64,000 nt of DNA from Agapanthus africanus (lineage: Eukaryota; Streptophyta; Magnoliopsida; Asparagales; Amaryllidaceae): the NCBI GenBank assembly GCA_030015575.1, contig CM057344.1, positions 188,683,044 to 188,747,043 on the forward strand. The letters are read 5' to 3'. Under the pieces are notes generated by a model that saw only the letters and a list, made by a program, of their open reading frames with translations, was not told where the DNA came from and made no database searches. Both the position numbers and the translations under genes were made by a program. Of the stretch, positions 11,058 through 20,844 are shown piece after piece. Numbering within the stretch: position 1 is the stretch's first letter; each line of letters starts with the position of its first letter.

Positions 11058-13745
11058 CTAAGCGTAACTAAGCAATATAAATACACAAGAGACAAGAGTA
11101 TAAAAGAACAGCAACTTTTATTAATAACATTCTTTACAATGCATGAAATGAAAATACAACTGGAATGAAAAAAAGAAAGCAATGCCTAAACAGTGGCATA
11201 ATAATAAAAGGAAATACTGGAAAGAACAAGTACAAAGTCTAGAGCTCTGGATCTTCTTGGAACTGCTCCAAATCTTCAGTTGTTGGCTCGGTCTCAACTT
11301 GGTCCAACGCACCTGACGACATTCAAAGAAGAAAGAAATAGAATGTCGTCAGCGAACAGGTCGCTCAGTAAGTCCCAAAGAAAAGTGGAGTGAGAATGGC
11401 AGAGTAGCAGTATTTTCTAAAGTATTATGTTGTTGAATATTATGGAATATTGTTTAACGCCGTTGTTTGTAGCTTGGTACAGAAGGATGCCAGTGTATAC
11501 GAGGGGGATCTCTATATGCTAGAGATCAGGGCAAATGGAGAGTACAAGGAACCGTTATGCCACGGTACAACAGCAACAGTATTCATGTTAGGTGTCTTAA
11601 TCTGACCACCTCATGCCACCTTTAACACCTTCCGTACCAATCTACCCCTTTAAACCCCGCGATGTCTTGTTTGTATTGTTATCTTGTAAAATTGTATTGA
11701 TTGTAAGATTGATTAACTGACTGACCGAAACCATGATATCAGGAAACGGTTATAACCGTAGAGTCATGTAAATGGAATACTGGGAAACATGTAAAAGGAA
11801 TATCCATGGTTCAGTTCAGTCAAGTAGATTGTTAACTGGATTCTGGAATTCATGTATTCATCTTGAGTTGAAATATAAAGAATATAGATTGACTTGAATC
11901 ATTTTCAAGTCAGAAATAGTCAGACTCTAACCCGAGTCAGACTAAAAGAAAGTGAGTTGAAGTTCAATAATTGTTAAGGGCCTTATTGTAATTTTTAAAA
12001 CTTGAGGGGGTTTATTGTAAAAATACTATTGTATATTTTTCAAAATACAACTTAAGTATTTAATTATCGTCTTTATGTACATACAATAATTTAATGATCA
12101 AGATAAATATGTATACATGTTCGAATAACATGAAATGAGTCAAGTATATTATTCAAGTAACTACCATAAACAATGCTGTAAAGAAATATTATGTACGACT
12201 AATTAATCAAGTCAAACAAATACGAGAACATAAACAAAAATATGTCTCTAAGTGTTTTGCATGCGTGAGTTCCAGTTTTACCTAAATATGACTACCGGTT
12301 TGAGAGATATATATGTTTTCGTATCGTCGCGCAAAACAGATCAGAATCTATTCGGCACCGTCACATATTTTTAAAACGCAGTTTGAGTTAATTTGTATCA
12401 GGTTTCAGGTTACGAAAATTATTAGAAAATTGCAGGTATTTCGATGTACTTATCGAAAACACCAAGATTCATATGATTTGGATTTCTGAAACTCTAGTTA
12501 TGATCATTTTAATATTAGCATTTAAAACAGAAATTCAGATTTCTGGACAGCAACTATATATTCTATTGCAAAGCCTATATCAGGTTGTTTCATGCATTCC
12601 TAAGTAATATAATATACATAAAATTATAGTTCTATCAATGGTGCATCTACACATCTAAATTTTGTCACAAACGGATATCGGGTGTTCGAGTTATGTCCAA
12701 TTTAAAAAAAAATGTGCGAATCAGGACAGATTCTGTCCAGATCCGTCACTTAATATTGTAATACAGTTTTCTTTATCTTAGGTAGGTTTTCAGTAAAACT
12801 ATAAAACTAATAAAATCTATATCATTCGATGTAGATATCAAAAATATCTGAGTTTGCTCAATTTGGATACCGGTATACCAAGTTATGTGTCCTAGAAATT
12901 GACCGATAGCTGCAGTTTTCTGTTTTACGATCAGTGAATAAATACGATATAATTCACAAACCGTTATGCGGATCGATCTAAAATTTTTACAGCGTGTACA
13001 AAATAATATATTATATCATATGTAAATTTCCTGAAATTTTCAGAATTAAAAATTAATTTATAAAAATTATTTTAAAACTAAAGGTATTGATATGTCATAT
13101 GTGAGAAATGAGAAAACTATGGTATTTATTCGTAACTTCATTTTTTTTTTTACAAACTTTAAATAAAGTGATTTAAAATAAAACAACAAACATACAATCC
13201 TAATTGGTCACTATGAAATCTTAACATGTGAATTGAGAGTAATGAAAAAGACTTTACAAACTATATATGTGTGTATGTTTGTGTGTTCATTATTTATATA
13301 TATATCCATTTAATTAATTATTTATGAACTATGATATGTCAAGTGAAGTTTTTCATGGCAATATAAAACAAGAGAAATATAAAGAGAAAAAGAAAGAGAT
13401 GGAGGAAGGAAAAAGTGAAGGGACTTACATACACAAGCCGGTATTGTCACCGGGCTTGTCTATCCGCCGACAGCCTCGCGTTACTAGCGAGACCTTCTTG
13501 AAGAGTTCTTCATGTTCTTCTTCTTGGACGTTAGGTGAAGAGAGAGAAATGAGAGATAGAAAAATATGAGGAAGGAAAAGATGGAGGAGGACAATTAAGA
13601 TAGTGTAATGGTGAATTATGTATAATAATATATGCATTTAACATAAGAATTAAAAGAGAAATGAAAGGTCACCATTCATTTTGGAAATGAAAGGTCTCAT
13701 TTGTAGGTTATGAGAAGAATAAAAAAAATGATAAAAAATAATTGC

Positions 13746-13813
13746 AAGAATGGGGATTTGAACATGTGACTTATGGAATAACAATGTAAAGACTTAACCA
13801 ATGAGCTACAAGG
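13746..13813 (-). other. tRNA-like module in LARD1 LTR (A box and B box), not a tRNA gene
   Basis: On the - strand the stretch reads GTAGCTCATTGGTTAAG (A-box-like), then about 30 nt, then GTTCAAATCCCC (B-box-like), spaced as in a tRNA. The acceptor and T stems do not pair well, so it is not a functional tRNA. It recurs in the second LTR near 17232-17299. It may be a captured tRNA or SINE head. Confidence 0.5.
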
Positions 13814-14125
13814 TTGTTCATGCACATATTTAATTAGAATTAAATATATGATGTTGCTTAAAAAGAAAATGGGCTTTTTAGATGGGCTGTAGAGAATAAG
13901 AATAATGGATTTGGGTTAAATATTTATGAAAGGAAAAATAAGAATGAGAAGTTAAAAACTTAAATATAAGAAAAAGAAATTGTACCTAGAAAAAAAATAC
14001 ATAATAGATTGAGAAATAAAATAATAATAAATTTAATAGAAAAAGGAAAATACCAAGTACAAATAAATACGGTATATTATTGAAGAGAGATAAAACAAAT
14101 GTATAAAAATTTTGGGGTTGTTACA

Positions 14126-14490
14126 TTCTACCCTCCTTAAAAATAATTTCGTCCTCGAAATTACTCAAGAAGGATGGTGTAATAGAGTAAGGAAACAGGA
14201 TTAGGATGATATCTTCTTCGAGCTCCGTCAATTGATACTCTAACCAATTGAGCTAATAAGTCTACAAGATACAAATAGAAAGGATGAATAAGAATTAAGG
14301 ATTCAAAAGTGGAGAGATGGAGTTCAAGGAAACCGAAGGTGGAGTTCAAGATGGATTCAAGGAATATGTAATGTAAAGAATGTTTTCAGTTGCTGTTTCT
14401 TGTGTTATATTGCTTAGGTTGTTCACGCAGACCAGAACTGCATGATAGGGATTCATACAGCTCTAACCTGCATGGGCCACCAACAAAACC
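14126..14490 (-). mobile_element. LARD1 interior: primer site, tRNA-Ile-like D-arm, gypsy-type polypurine tract
   Basis: Only 365 bp. From the 5' side (right): an 8-nt spacer, a primer site at 14466-14482, an inverted copy of U5 sequence at about 14360-14425, a tRNA-Ile-like D-arm at 14234-14257, then TTTCGAGGACGAAATT and the purine tract AAGGAGGGTAGAA at 14126-14138. No coding domain. The retained 3' end resembles that of GYP1 (GGGGACGAATTTCTTTAAG...), which supports derivation from a Tekay-type parent. Confidence 0.8.
14466..14482 (-). other. LARD1 primer-binding site matching tRNA-Ile
   Basis: On the - strand TGGTGGCCCATGCAGGT lies 8 nt inside the 5' LTR. It is complementary to the 3' end of plant tRNA-Ile(AAU) as I remember it (ACCTGCATGGGCCA plus CCA), a 17-nt match. 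Every other element in the window uses an initiator-Met site (TGGTATCAGAGC). The match to tRNA-Ile is from memory and not searched. Confidence 0.7.
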
Positions 14491-17400
14491 TGTCACGCCC
14501 CGCTTCCCAGTATACGGCGAAGGAGACGCGACGAGGCCCGCTACGTATGTACTCAGAAGTACATACGCTAAGCGTAACTAAGCAATATAAATACACAAGA
14601 GACAAGAGTATAAAAGAACAGCAACTTTTATTAATAACATTCTTTATACAATGCATGAAATGAAAATACAACTGGAATGAAAAAAAGAAAGCAATGCCTA
14701 AACAGTGGCATAATAATAAAAGGAAATACTGGAAAGAACAAGTACAAAGTCTAGAGCTCTGGATCTTCTTGGAACTGCTCCAAATCTTCAGTTGTTGGCT
14801 CGGTCTCAACTTGGTCCAACGCACCTGACGACATTCAAAGAAGAAAGAAATAGAATGTCGTCAGCGAACAGGTCGCTCGGTAAGTCCCAAAGAAAAGTGG
14901 AGTGAGAATGGCAGAGTAGCAGTATTTTCTAAAGTATTATGTTGTTGAATATTATGGAATATTGTTTAACGCCGTTGATTGTAGCTTGGTACAGAAGGAT
15001 GCCAGTGTATACGAGGGGGATCTCTATATGCTAGAGATCAGGGCAAATGGAGAGTACAAGGAACCGTTATGCCACGGTACAACAGCAACAGTATTCATGT
15101 TAGGTGTCTTAATCTGACCACCTCATGCCACCTTTAACACCTTCCGTACCAATCTACCCCTTTAAACCCCGCGATGTCTTGTTTGTATTGTTATCTTGTA
15201 AAATTGTATTGATTGTAAGATTGATTAACTGACTGACCGAAACCATGATATCAGGAAACGGTTATAACCATAGAGTCATGTAAATGGAATACTGGGAAAC
15301 ATGTAAAAGGAATATCCATGGTTCAGTTCAGTCAAGTAGATTGTTAACTGGATTCTGGAATTCATGTATTCATCTTGAGTTGAAATATAAAGAATATAGA
15401 TTGACTTGAATCATTTTCAAGTCAGAAATAGTCAGACTCTAACCCGAGTCAGACTAAAAGAAAGTGAGTTGAAGTTCAATAATTGTTAAGGGCCTTATTG
15501 TAATTTATAAAACTTGAGGGGGTTTATTGTAAAAATACTATTGTATATTTTTCAAAATACAACTTAAGTATTTAATTATCGTCTTTATGTACATACAATA
15601 ATTTAATGATCAAGATAAATATGTATACATGTTCGAATAACATGAAATGAGTCAAGTATATTATTCAAGTAACTACCATAAACAATGCTGTAAAGAAATA
15701 TTATGTACGACTAATTAATCAAGTCAAACAAATACGAGAACATAAACAAAAATATGTCTCTAAGTGTTTTGCATGCGTGAGTTCCAGTTTTACCTAAATA
15801 TGACTACCGGTTTGAGAGATATATATGTTTTCGTATCGTCGCGCAAAACAGATCAGAATCTATTCGGCACCGTCACATATTTTTAAAACGCAGTTTGAGT
15901 TAATTTGTATCAGGTTTCAGGTTACGAAAATTATTAGAAAATTGCAGGTATTTCGATGTACTTATCGAAAACACCAAGATTCATATGATTTGGATTTCTG
16001 AAACACTAGTTATGATCATTTTAATATTAGCATTTAAAACAGAAATTCAGATTTCTGGACAGCAACTATATATTCTATTGCAAAGCCTATATCAGGTTGT
16101 TTCATGCATTCCTAAGTAATATAATATACATAAAATTATAGTTCTATCAATGGTGCATCTACACATCTAAATTTTGTCACAAACGGATATCGGGTGTTCG
16201 AGTTATGTCCAATTTAAAAAAAAATGTGCGAATCAGGACAGATTCTGTCCAGATCCGTCACTTAATATTGTAATGCAGTTTTCTTTATCTTAGGTAGGTT
16301 TTCAGTAAAACTATAAAACTAATAAAATCTATATCATTCGATGTAGATATCAAAAACATCTGAGTTTGCTCAATTTGGATACCGGTATACCAAGTTATGT
16401 GTCCTAGAAATTGACCGATAGCTGCAGTTTTCTGTTTTACGATCAGTGAATAAATACGATATAATTCACAAACCGTTATGCGGATCGATCTAAAATTTTT
16501 ACAGCGTGTACAAAATAATATATTATATCATATGTAAATTTCCTGAAATTTTCAGAATTAAAAATTAATTTATAAAAATTATTTTAAAACTAAAGGTATT
16601 GATATGTCATATGTGAGAAATGAGAAAACTATGGTATTTATTCGTAACTTCATTTTTTTTTTTACAAACTTTAAGTAAAGTGATTTAAAATAAAACAACA
16701 AACATACAATCCTAATTGGTCACTATGAAATCTTAACATGTGAATTGAGAGTAATGAAAAAGACTTTACAAACTATATATGTGTGTATGTTTGTGTGTTC
16801 ATTATTTATATATATATCCATTTAATTAATTATTTATGAACTATGATATGTCAAGTGAAGTTTTTCATGGCAATATAAAACAAGAGAAAAAGAAAGAGAT
16901 GGAGGAAGGAAAAAGTGAAGGGACTTACATACACAAGCCGGTATTGTCACCGGGCTTGTCTATCCGCCGACAGCCTCGCGTTACTAGCGAGACCTTCTTG
17001 AAGAGTTCTTCATGTTCTTCTTCTTGGACGTTAGGTGAAGAGAGAGAAATGAGAGATAGAAAAATATGAGGAAGGAAAAGATGGAGGAGGACAATTAAGA
17101 TAGTGTAATGGTGAATTATGTATAATAATATATGCATTTAACATAAGAATTAAAAGAGAAATGAAAGGTCACCATTCATTTTGAAAATGAAAGGTCTCAT
17201 TTGTAGGTTATGAGAAGAATAAAAAAAATGATAAAAAATAATTGCAAGAATGGGGATTTGAACATGTGACTTATGGAATAACAATGTAAAGACTTAACCA
17301 ATGAGCTACAAGGTTGTTCATGCACATATTTAATTAGAATTAAATATATGATGTTGCTTAAAAAGAAAATGGGCTTTTTAGATGGGCTGTAGAGAATAAG

Positions 17401-17627
17401 AATAATGGATTTGGGTTAAATATTTATGAAAGGAAAAATAAGAATGAGAAGTTAAAAACTTAAATATAAGAAAAAGAAATTGTACCTAGAAAAAAAATAC
17501 ATAATAGATTGAGAAATAAAATAATAATAAATTTAATAGAAAAAGGAAAAAATACCAAGTACAAATAAATACGGTATATTATTGAAGAGAGATAAAACAA
17601 ATGTATAAAAATTTTGGGGTTGTTACA
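14491..17627 (-). repeat. LARD1 5' LTR
   Basis: Near-identical to 10981-14125 and in the same orientation. It ends GTTGTTACA, followed by the target duplication GTGAC (17628-17632), after which COP2 pre-integrase sequence resumes. Confidence 0.92.
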
Positions 17628-17632
17628 GTGAC

Positions 17633-18040
17633 CTAGTCTACAATGCCATAAAAATGCCTGATTTGTTTCCGGAGACTTTCTTTTAAGTGTGTTCTGGACA
17701 CTGAAAATCTGAGCTTGATTTAACACGTATATTCCGTTCTGTAATGTACCTGACCCAATCAGAACTTGATTTAGGTGGATGAATACTACATCGCTTACAA
17801 AAGTAAATTCATATCCTTCCTTAGAAAGTAAGGATACAGATATGATATTACAAGTCGCACCCGGTACATACAAACAGTTACGCAAAATCAATATCTGCCC
17901 AGTTGTCAGTCCAAGATGATATTCCCCTACGGATTCAGCATCCATGCTCATTCCGTTCATATCACCTTTCCTGATAACCCTACGGTTTCTCAGAGCCTGT
18001 AACGAATTACAGATATGAGATCCTGATCCGGTATCCAATA
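17633..18040 (-). mobile_element. COP2 protease end and GAG-pre-integrase region
   Basis: On the - strand the copia protease signature DTGSGSHICNSLQALR is followed by GEYHLGLTTGQILILRNC, CNIISVSLLSKEGYEF, IGSGTLQNGIYVLNQ and the LWHCRLGH motif of the pre-integrase domain. The domain continues across LARD1 into 10980 and leftward. Confidence 0.88.
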
Positions 18041-18041
18041 C

Positions 18042-18671
18042 CTAGGAAGTAGGGTTAACTGACATACAGTTCTCAATTACAAACACACTCGAAGCCGAAG
18101 CCACAACATGCTTCGAATTCTGGTTACTGGCTTTGCAAGCCCTGCAATCCTTCTGCCAATGTTCATTCCCGTTACCATAGGAACGTCCCTCTTTTACTAC
18201 ATCCAGTCTTGAAACTTTTGCCCTTGCTTTTCCTTTTTCTTCCCTGGTTTCCTTCAGGGTATAAGCAGAGGACAGGGACTGTAGAATTAAGTCAGTACTT
18301 GACCTATTCTCCAACGTGGTCTCCAGGTCCATGAGCTCAAAATAGCTGGCCTCTGTAAGGACGTTGTCCCCTACAGATGACCCGACAGCCAACCTCGCTT
18401 GAAGCAATTCGTTCGAGGTCTCATATCTTGCGATACGAGATTGATCTCCATATAAATCTTTGTTATGGAAGAAGATAGAAACTGAGTCCATCTTCTCGTG
18501 CTGCCTCTGGTTTGCACCATTAACTGAGGCTAACACGAGGCACTTAGCTTTCGCACAATCCTTTTCCGATGTCCTACGGATGTAAATATCTGTGACAGGG
18601 GAAACTGGACCTGAGACGGTAGGGGTATGATCAGTTAAGAGGTGTCCCAGCTTGTTATGGGCAATGGACAT
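18042..18671 (-). mobile_element. COP2 gag region
   Basis: A copia-type gag (UBN2-like). Recognisable are SNELLQARLAVGSSVGDNV near the middle, a SLSSAY-like segment (LILQSLSSAYTLKET), a basic stretch (GKARAKVSRLDVVKEGRS) and a degenerate knuckle-like NEHWQKDCRACK. It ends with VFVIENCMSVNPTS next to the protease. COP3, COP4 and COP5 keep this last segment but show no equivalent of the preceding gag core. Confidence 0.75.
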
Positions 18672-18753
18672 CTGGACAGACCTTTGCTAGTCATAACAGT
18701 CAGGTTCAGTCATTTTATTATCTAGATGTAACCTAGGTGTGGTCACTGGTTCG

Positions 18754-18781
18754 CTGCAATTAAGAGAGAGAGAGAAGAAAA
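18754..18781 (-). promoter_or_regulatory. Candidate 3' splice acceptor in COP2 leader
   Basis: On the - strand a TTCTCTCTCTCTCTTAATTGCAG tract-like signal (pyrimidine run then GCAG) precedes CGAACC. Position and flanks match the YAG|CGACC signals of the other Copia copies. Confidence 0.45.
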
Positions 18782-19241
18782 CACTCAGCATGATGCTCTT
18801 GCAAGTTTAGATTGGTTTTTAATTTATCTAAACAGGATGGCTCCCACTGTCTCTCGAATCCCTCCTCAAACCATAAAGGAAGAATTAGTCGGGATCAATC
18901 TCACCGTACAATACTTGCTTAACTGTTCAGCCAGGCTAGTGTCGGTACTTCGAGGGAGGTTTTCCAACGCTTTCGCGAAGTTCCTTAATTAAATAACCTC
19001 TTTTCCCTGTGGGCGTAGCCCCGCTAACACATTTCTAGACACCTACTTGGTTTATAGCATTGATCGTTAAGTGAGAAATTTCCCGAGGAGTAGCATATAC
19101 TCACAGTAGGATCGGGATCCAAATATCATTGCGTGACAAAACTGAAGGAATCCTACCAGAATCATCACACTCCGAATAGTATGCAGCACTAACAAGTTTC
19201 AGTTCTTTTGAAACTCCCGATGTGGATTTTTGCCCCATGCT

Positions 19242-19451
19242 CTTATGACCTTGACGAAGGTCAACAAATTATAAGTCACATGTCAAGTTCTACCCGTCAT
19301 TATCCAGGTTAATTTGAACCCACCCGTATATACCCTTGACGAAGGTCAACAAGGTAATACGACTGTCCCAAACCAATGCATCTATCTATGCTACATATGA
19401 ACATCCAACAGCTACCAATCACTATGCCTTGACGAAGGTCAACAAACATAG
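19242..19451 (-). repeat. Leader triple stem-loop array of COP2
   Basis: Hairpins at 19422-19451 (CTATG/CATAG), 19325-19361 (CGTAT/ATACG) and 19242-19275 (CTTATGA/TTATAAG, with one wobble). Each carries the sense apical motif TTGTTGACCTTCGTCAAGG, which folds as TTGAC-CTTC-GTCAA. The middle stem differs from COP1 (CGTAC/GTACG) by a compensatory pair change. Confidence 0.85.
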
Positions 19452-20830
19452 CTTGAATACTATTGAATATTCATACGAAACGACGGAGGGCTACGAATGA
19501 TTTTGGCGAAACCTTGAACGTAGTGAACTTGATATAATCGAAGGAACGAGATAGCTTTTAGAAGGAGTGGCTCAAGCTCCGCATTTAAAAGTTGGTTTTA
19601 AAAAAAAAACCGAGTGGTTTTTCGAAAGTGTTCCAACGACTTTAACTTGGTTTATTTCTTGCATTAGTTCTTTTAATGCATATTTTTCTTGCATTAGTTC
19701 TTTTAATGCGTCCTATCATTTAATCCTACCATTGCAGAAAACAACCAAAATATGACGTACGCTTATGCCATTCGCATTCGCCACGGGGCCCCGTCATTAC
19801 CCGTTAGGTTACTTAACTAACGACAGAGCGGGGGCTGGGCTAGCGCGGCTGTAAAACATAAGCAACGCCTAAATAATATCATATATAGATATACTGCAAT
19901 GATAGCCATTTCAGATCACCGTTGAACACATTGGATATACTAGGAATCCGCAATTCGTACGAGCCTGTAACGAAAAGCAGATTACACGGTCGCGGTGAAT
20001 AGCCAATACCCCACCCAAGACCCCTACGGGTGCGGCAAACTACCCGCCAAGTACCCGAAGCGAAGCAACCTCCCTCAACTCCGTGAGTAGGCCACTCGGC
20101 ACTTCGGCATACCCGGTAGTTTGTGCACCCCTTCCATGGGTCTATCCTCGGAGCAAAAATAGTAAAAAGAAATTATACAATGACGGCTACAACCCCGACC
20201 CGGTTGTGCGGCCATACAAATAATTATTACATCAATTTACAAATTTACATGAATTGAAAGAAAAGAAAACTCTCGTCTCACAACCCCCGGCTATTCACCC
20301 GCGACAATCCAATGAATTCATATACACATTCCAATAACATTACAGATCACAGATTTGTATAACCCCCACTAATCGACATATAGCGATTAGCAGACGTTCA
20401 ATACAAATATCACATCACAGAAAAACCCGTCAGCTTAAGTCAAAAGAAATTCGATCAAAATACGGTTTTTCAGGCCCCAAACACAAAATTTTCGTTCTGG
20501 AAAATCTGGGCAGAAAATACATATTCCAAAAATCCCAAAATACCCCCATGAAGAAACTGCAAAAATAAAACCCCACGACCGAGTCAACTCGGCCGCGGTT
20601 CCGCGGCGGGAGCAAGCTCCCGCCTCGGAAACGCGGCGCGTTGATCGATTCAGTGGGTCGAATTTTTGCAGTTTCTTCTGAAAACCCTGAGTCGATTTTT
20701 GGTATATCTCAAATAATTTTTGTAGCACTTTGAAAATCGACAGAAAGTTTGAATTTCGGGTTTATTTCGGGACTTTTTCTCCGATCGAATTTCTAGCTAC
20801 TATGCTAACATGTTAGATAGAGTTTAACTA

Positions 20831-20843
20831 GGCTCTGATACCA
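20831..20843 (-). other. COP2 primer-binding site (initiator-Met tRNA)
   Basis: TGGTATCAGAGCC on the - strand, one base inside the 5' LTR, complementary to the 3' end of plant initiator tRNA-Met. Confidence 0.9.
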
Positions 20844-20844
20844 C

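Larger units (their letters stand above)
10981..14125 (-). repeat. LARD1 3' LTR
   Basis: Starts TGTCACGCCCC on the + strand and ends GGGGTTGTTACA. Contains a perfect 10-bp inverted repeat (11034-11057), a tRNA-like stretch with A- and B-box-like motifs (13746-13813, - strand), and AT-rich filler. Short open frames at about 13324-13569 and 13425-13637 occur in both LTRs and have no recognisable domain; I do not call them genes. Confidence 0.92.
10981..17627 (-). mobile_element. LARD1: young non-autonomous gypsy-related LTR element with a 365-bp interior
   Basis: Two LTRs of about 3.14 kb (10981-14125, 14491-17627) flank an interior of only 365 bp, and a 5-bp target duplication GTGAC borders the whole. 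On the - strand the LTR reads TGTAACAACCCC...GGGGCGTGACA. The interior ends with TTTCGAGGACGAAATT and a purine tract like that of Tekay gypsy elements, so the source is probably a chromovirus. It carries no coding domain and must have moved with proteins supplied in trans. By eye the LTRs differ at about a dozen sites in 3.1 kb, roughly 0.4%, suggesting about 0.15 My. It is the youngest insertion in the window. Confidence 0.9.
18672..20844 (-). mobile_element. COP2 leader (5' untranslated region)
   Basis: About 2.2 kb between primer site and gag, typical of BARE/Angela elements. It contains a polypyrimidine-YAG signal (18754-18781), a CGC-TTTC-GCG hairpin near 18968, the triple stem-loop array (19242-19451), and further sequence shared with COP3 and COP4. 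No coding function is supported; short open frames here are not conserved. Confidence 0.8.

Noticed and set aside
13324-13637. Small protein genes in the LARD1 LTR (also 16836-17137)
   Set aside because: Present only because the LTR is repeated, overlap on opposite strands, and show no domain.
13746-13813. A functional tRNA gene
   Set aside because: A- and B-box-like motifs exist, but acceptor and T stems do not pair.
10981-17627. A 3.1-kb tandem segmental duplication
   Set aside because: Copies are bounded by TG...CA ends, a 5-bp target duplication, a primer site and a polypurine tract, so they are LTRs.
19242-19451. CRISPR-like array (three evenly spaced near-identical motifs)
   Set aside because: Only three units inside a plant Copia leader, each within its own hairpin with paired flanks, and conserved in five element copies. 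Spacers are homologous between copies, unlike CRISPR.
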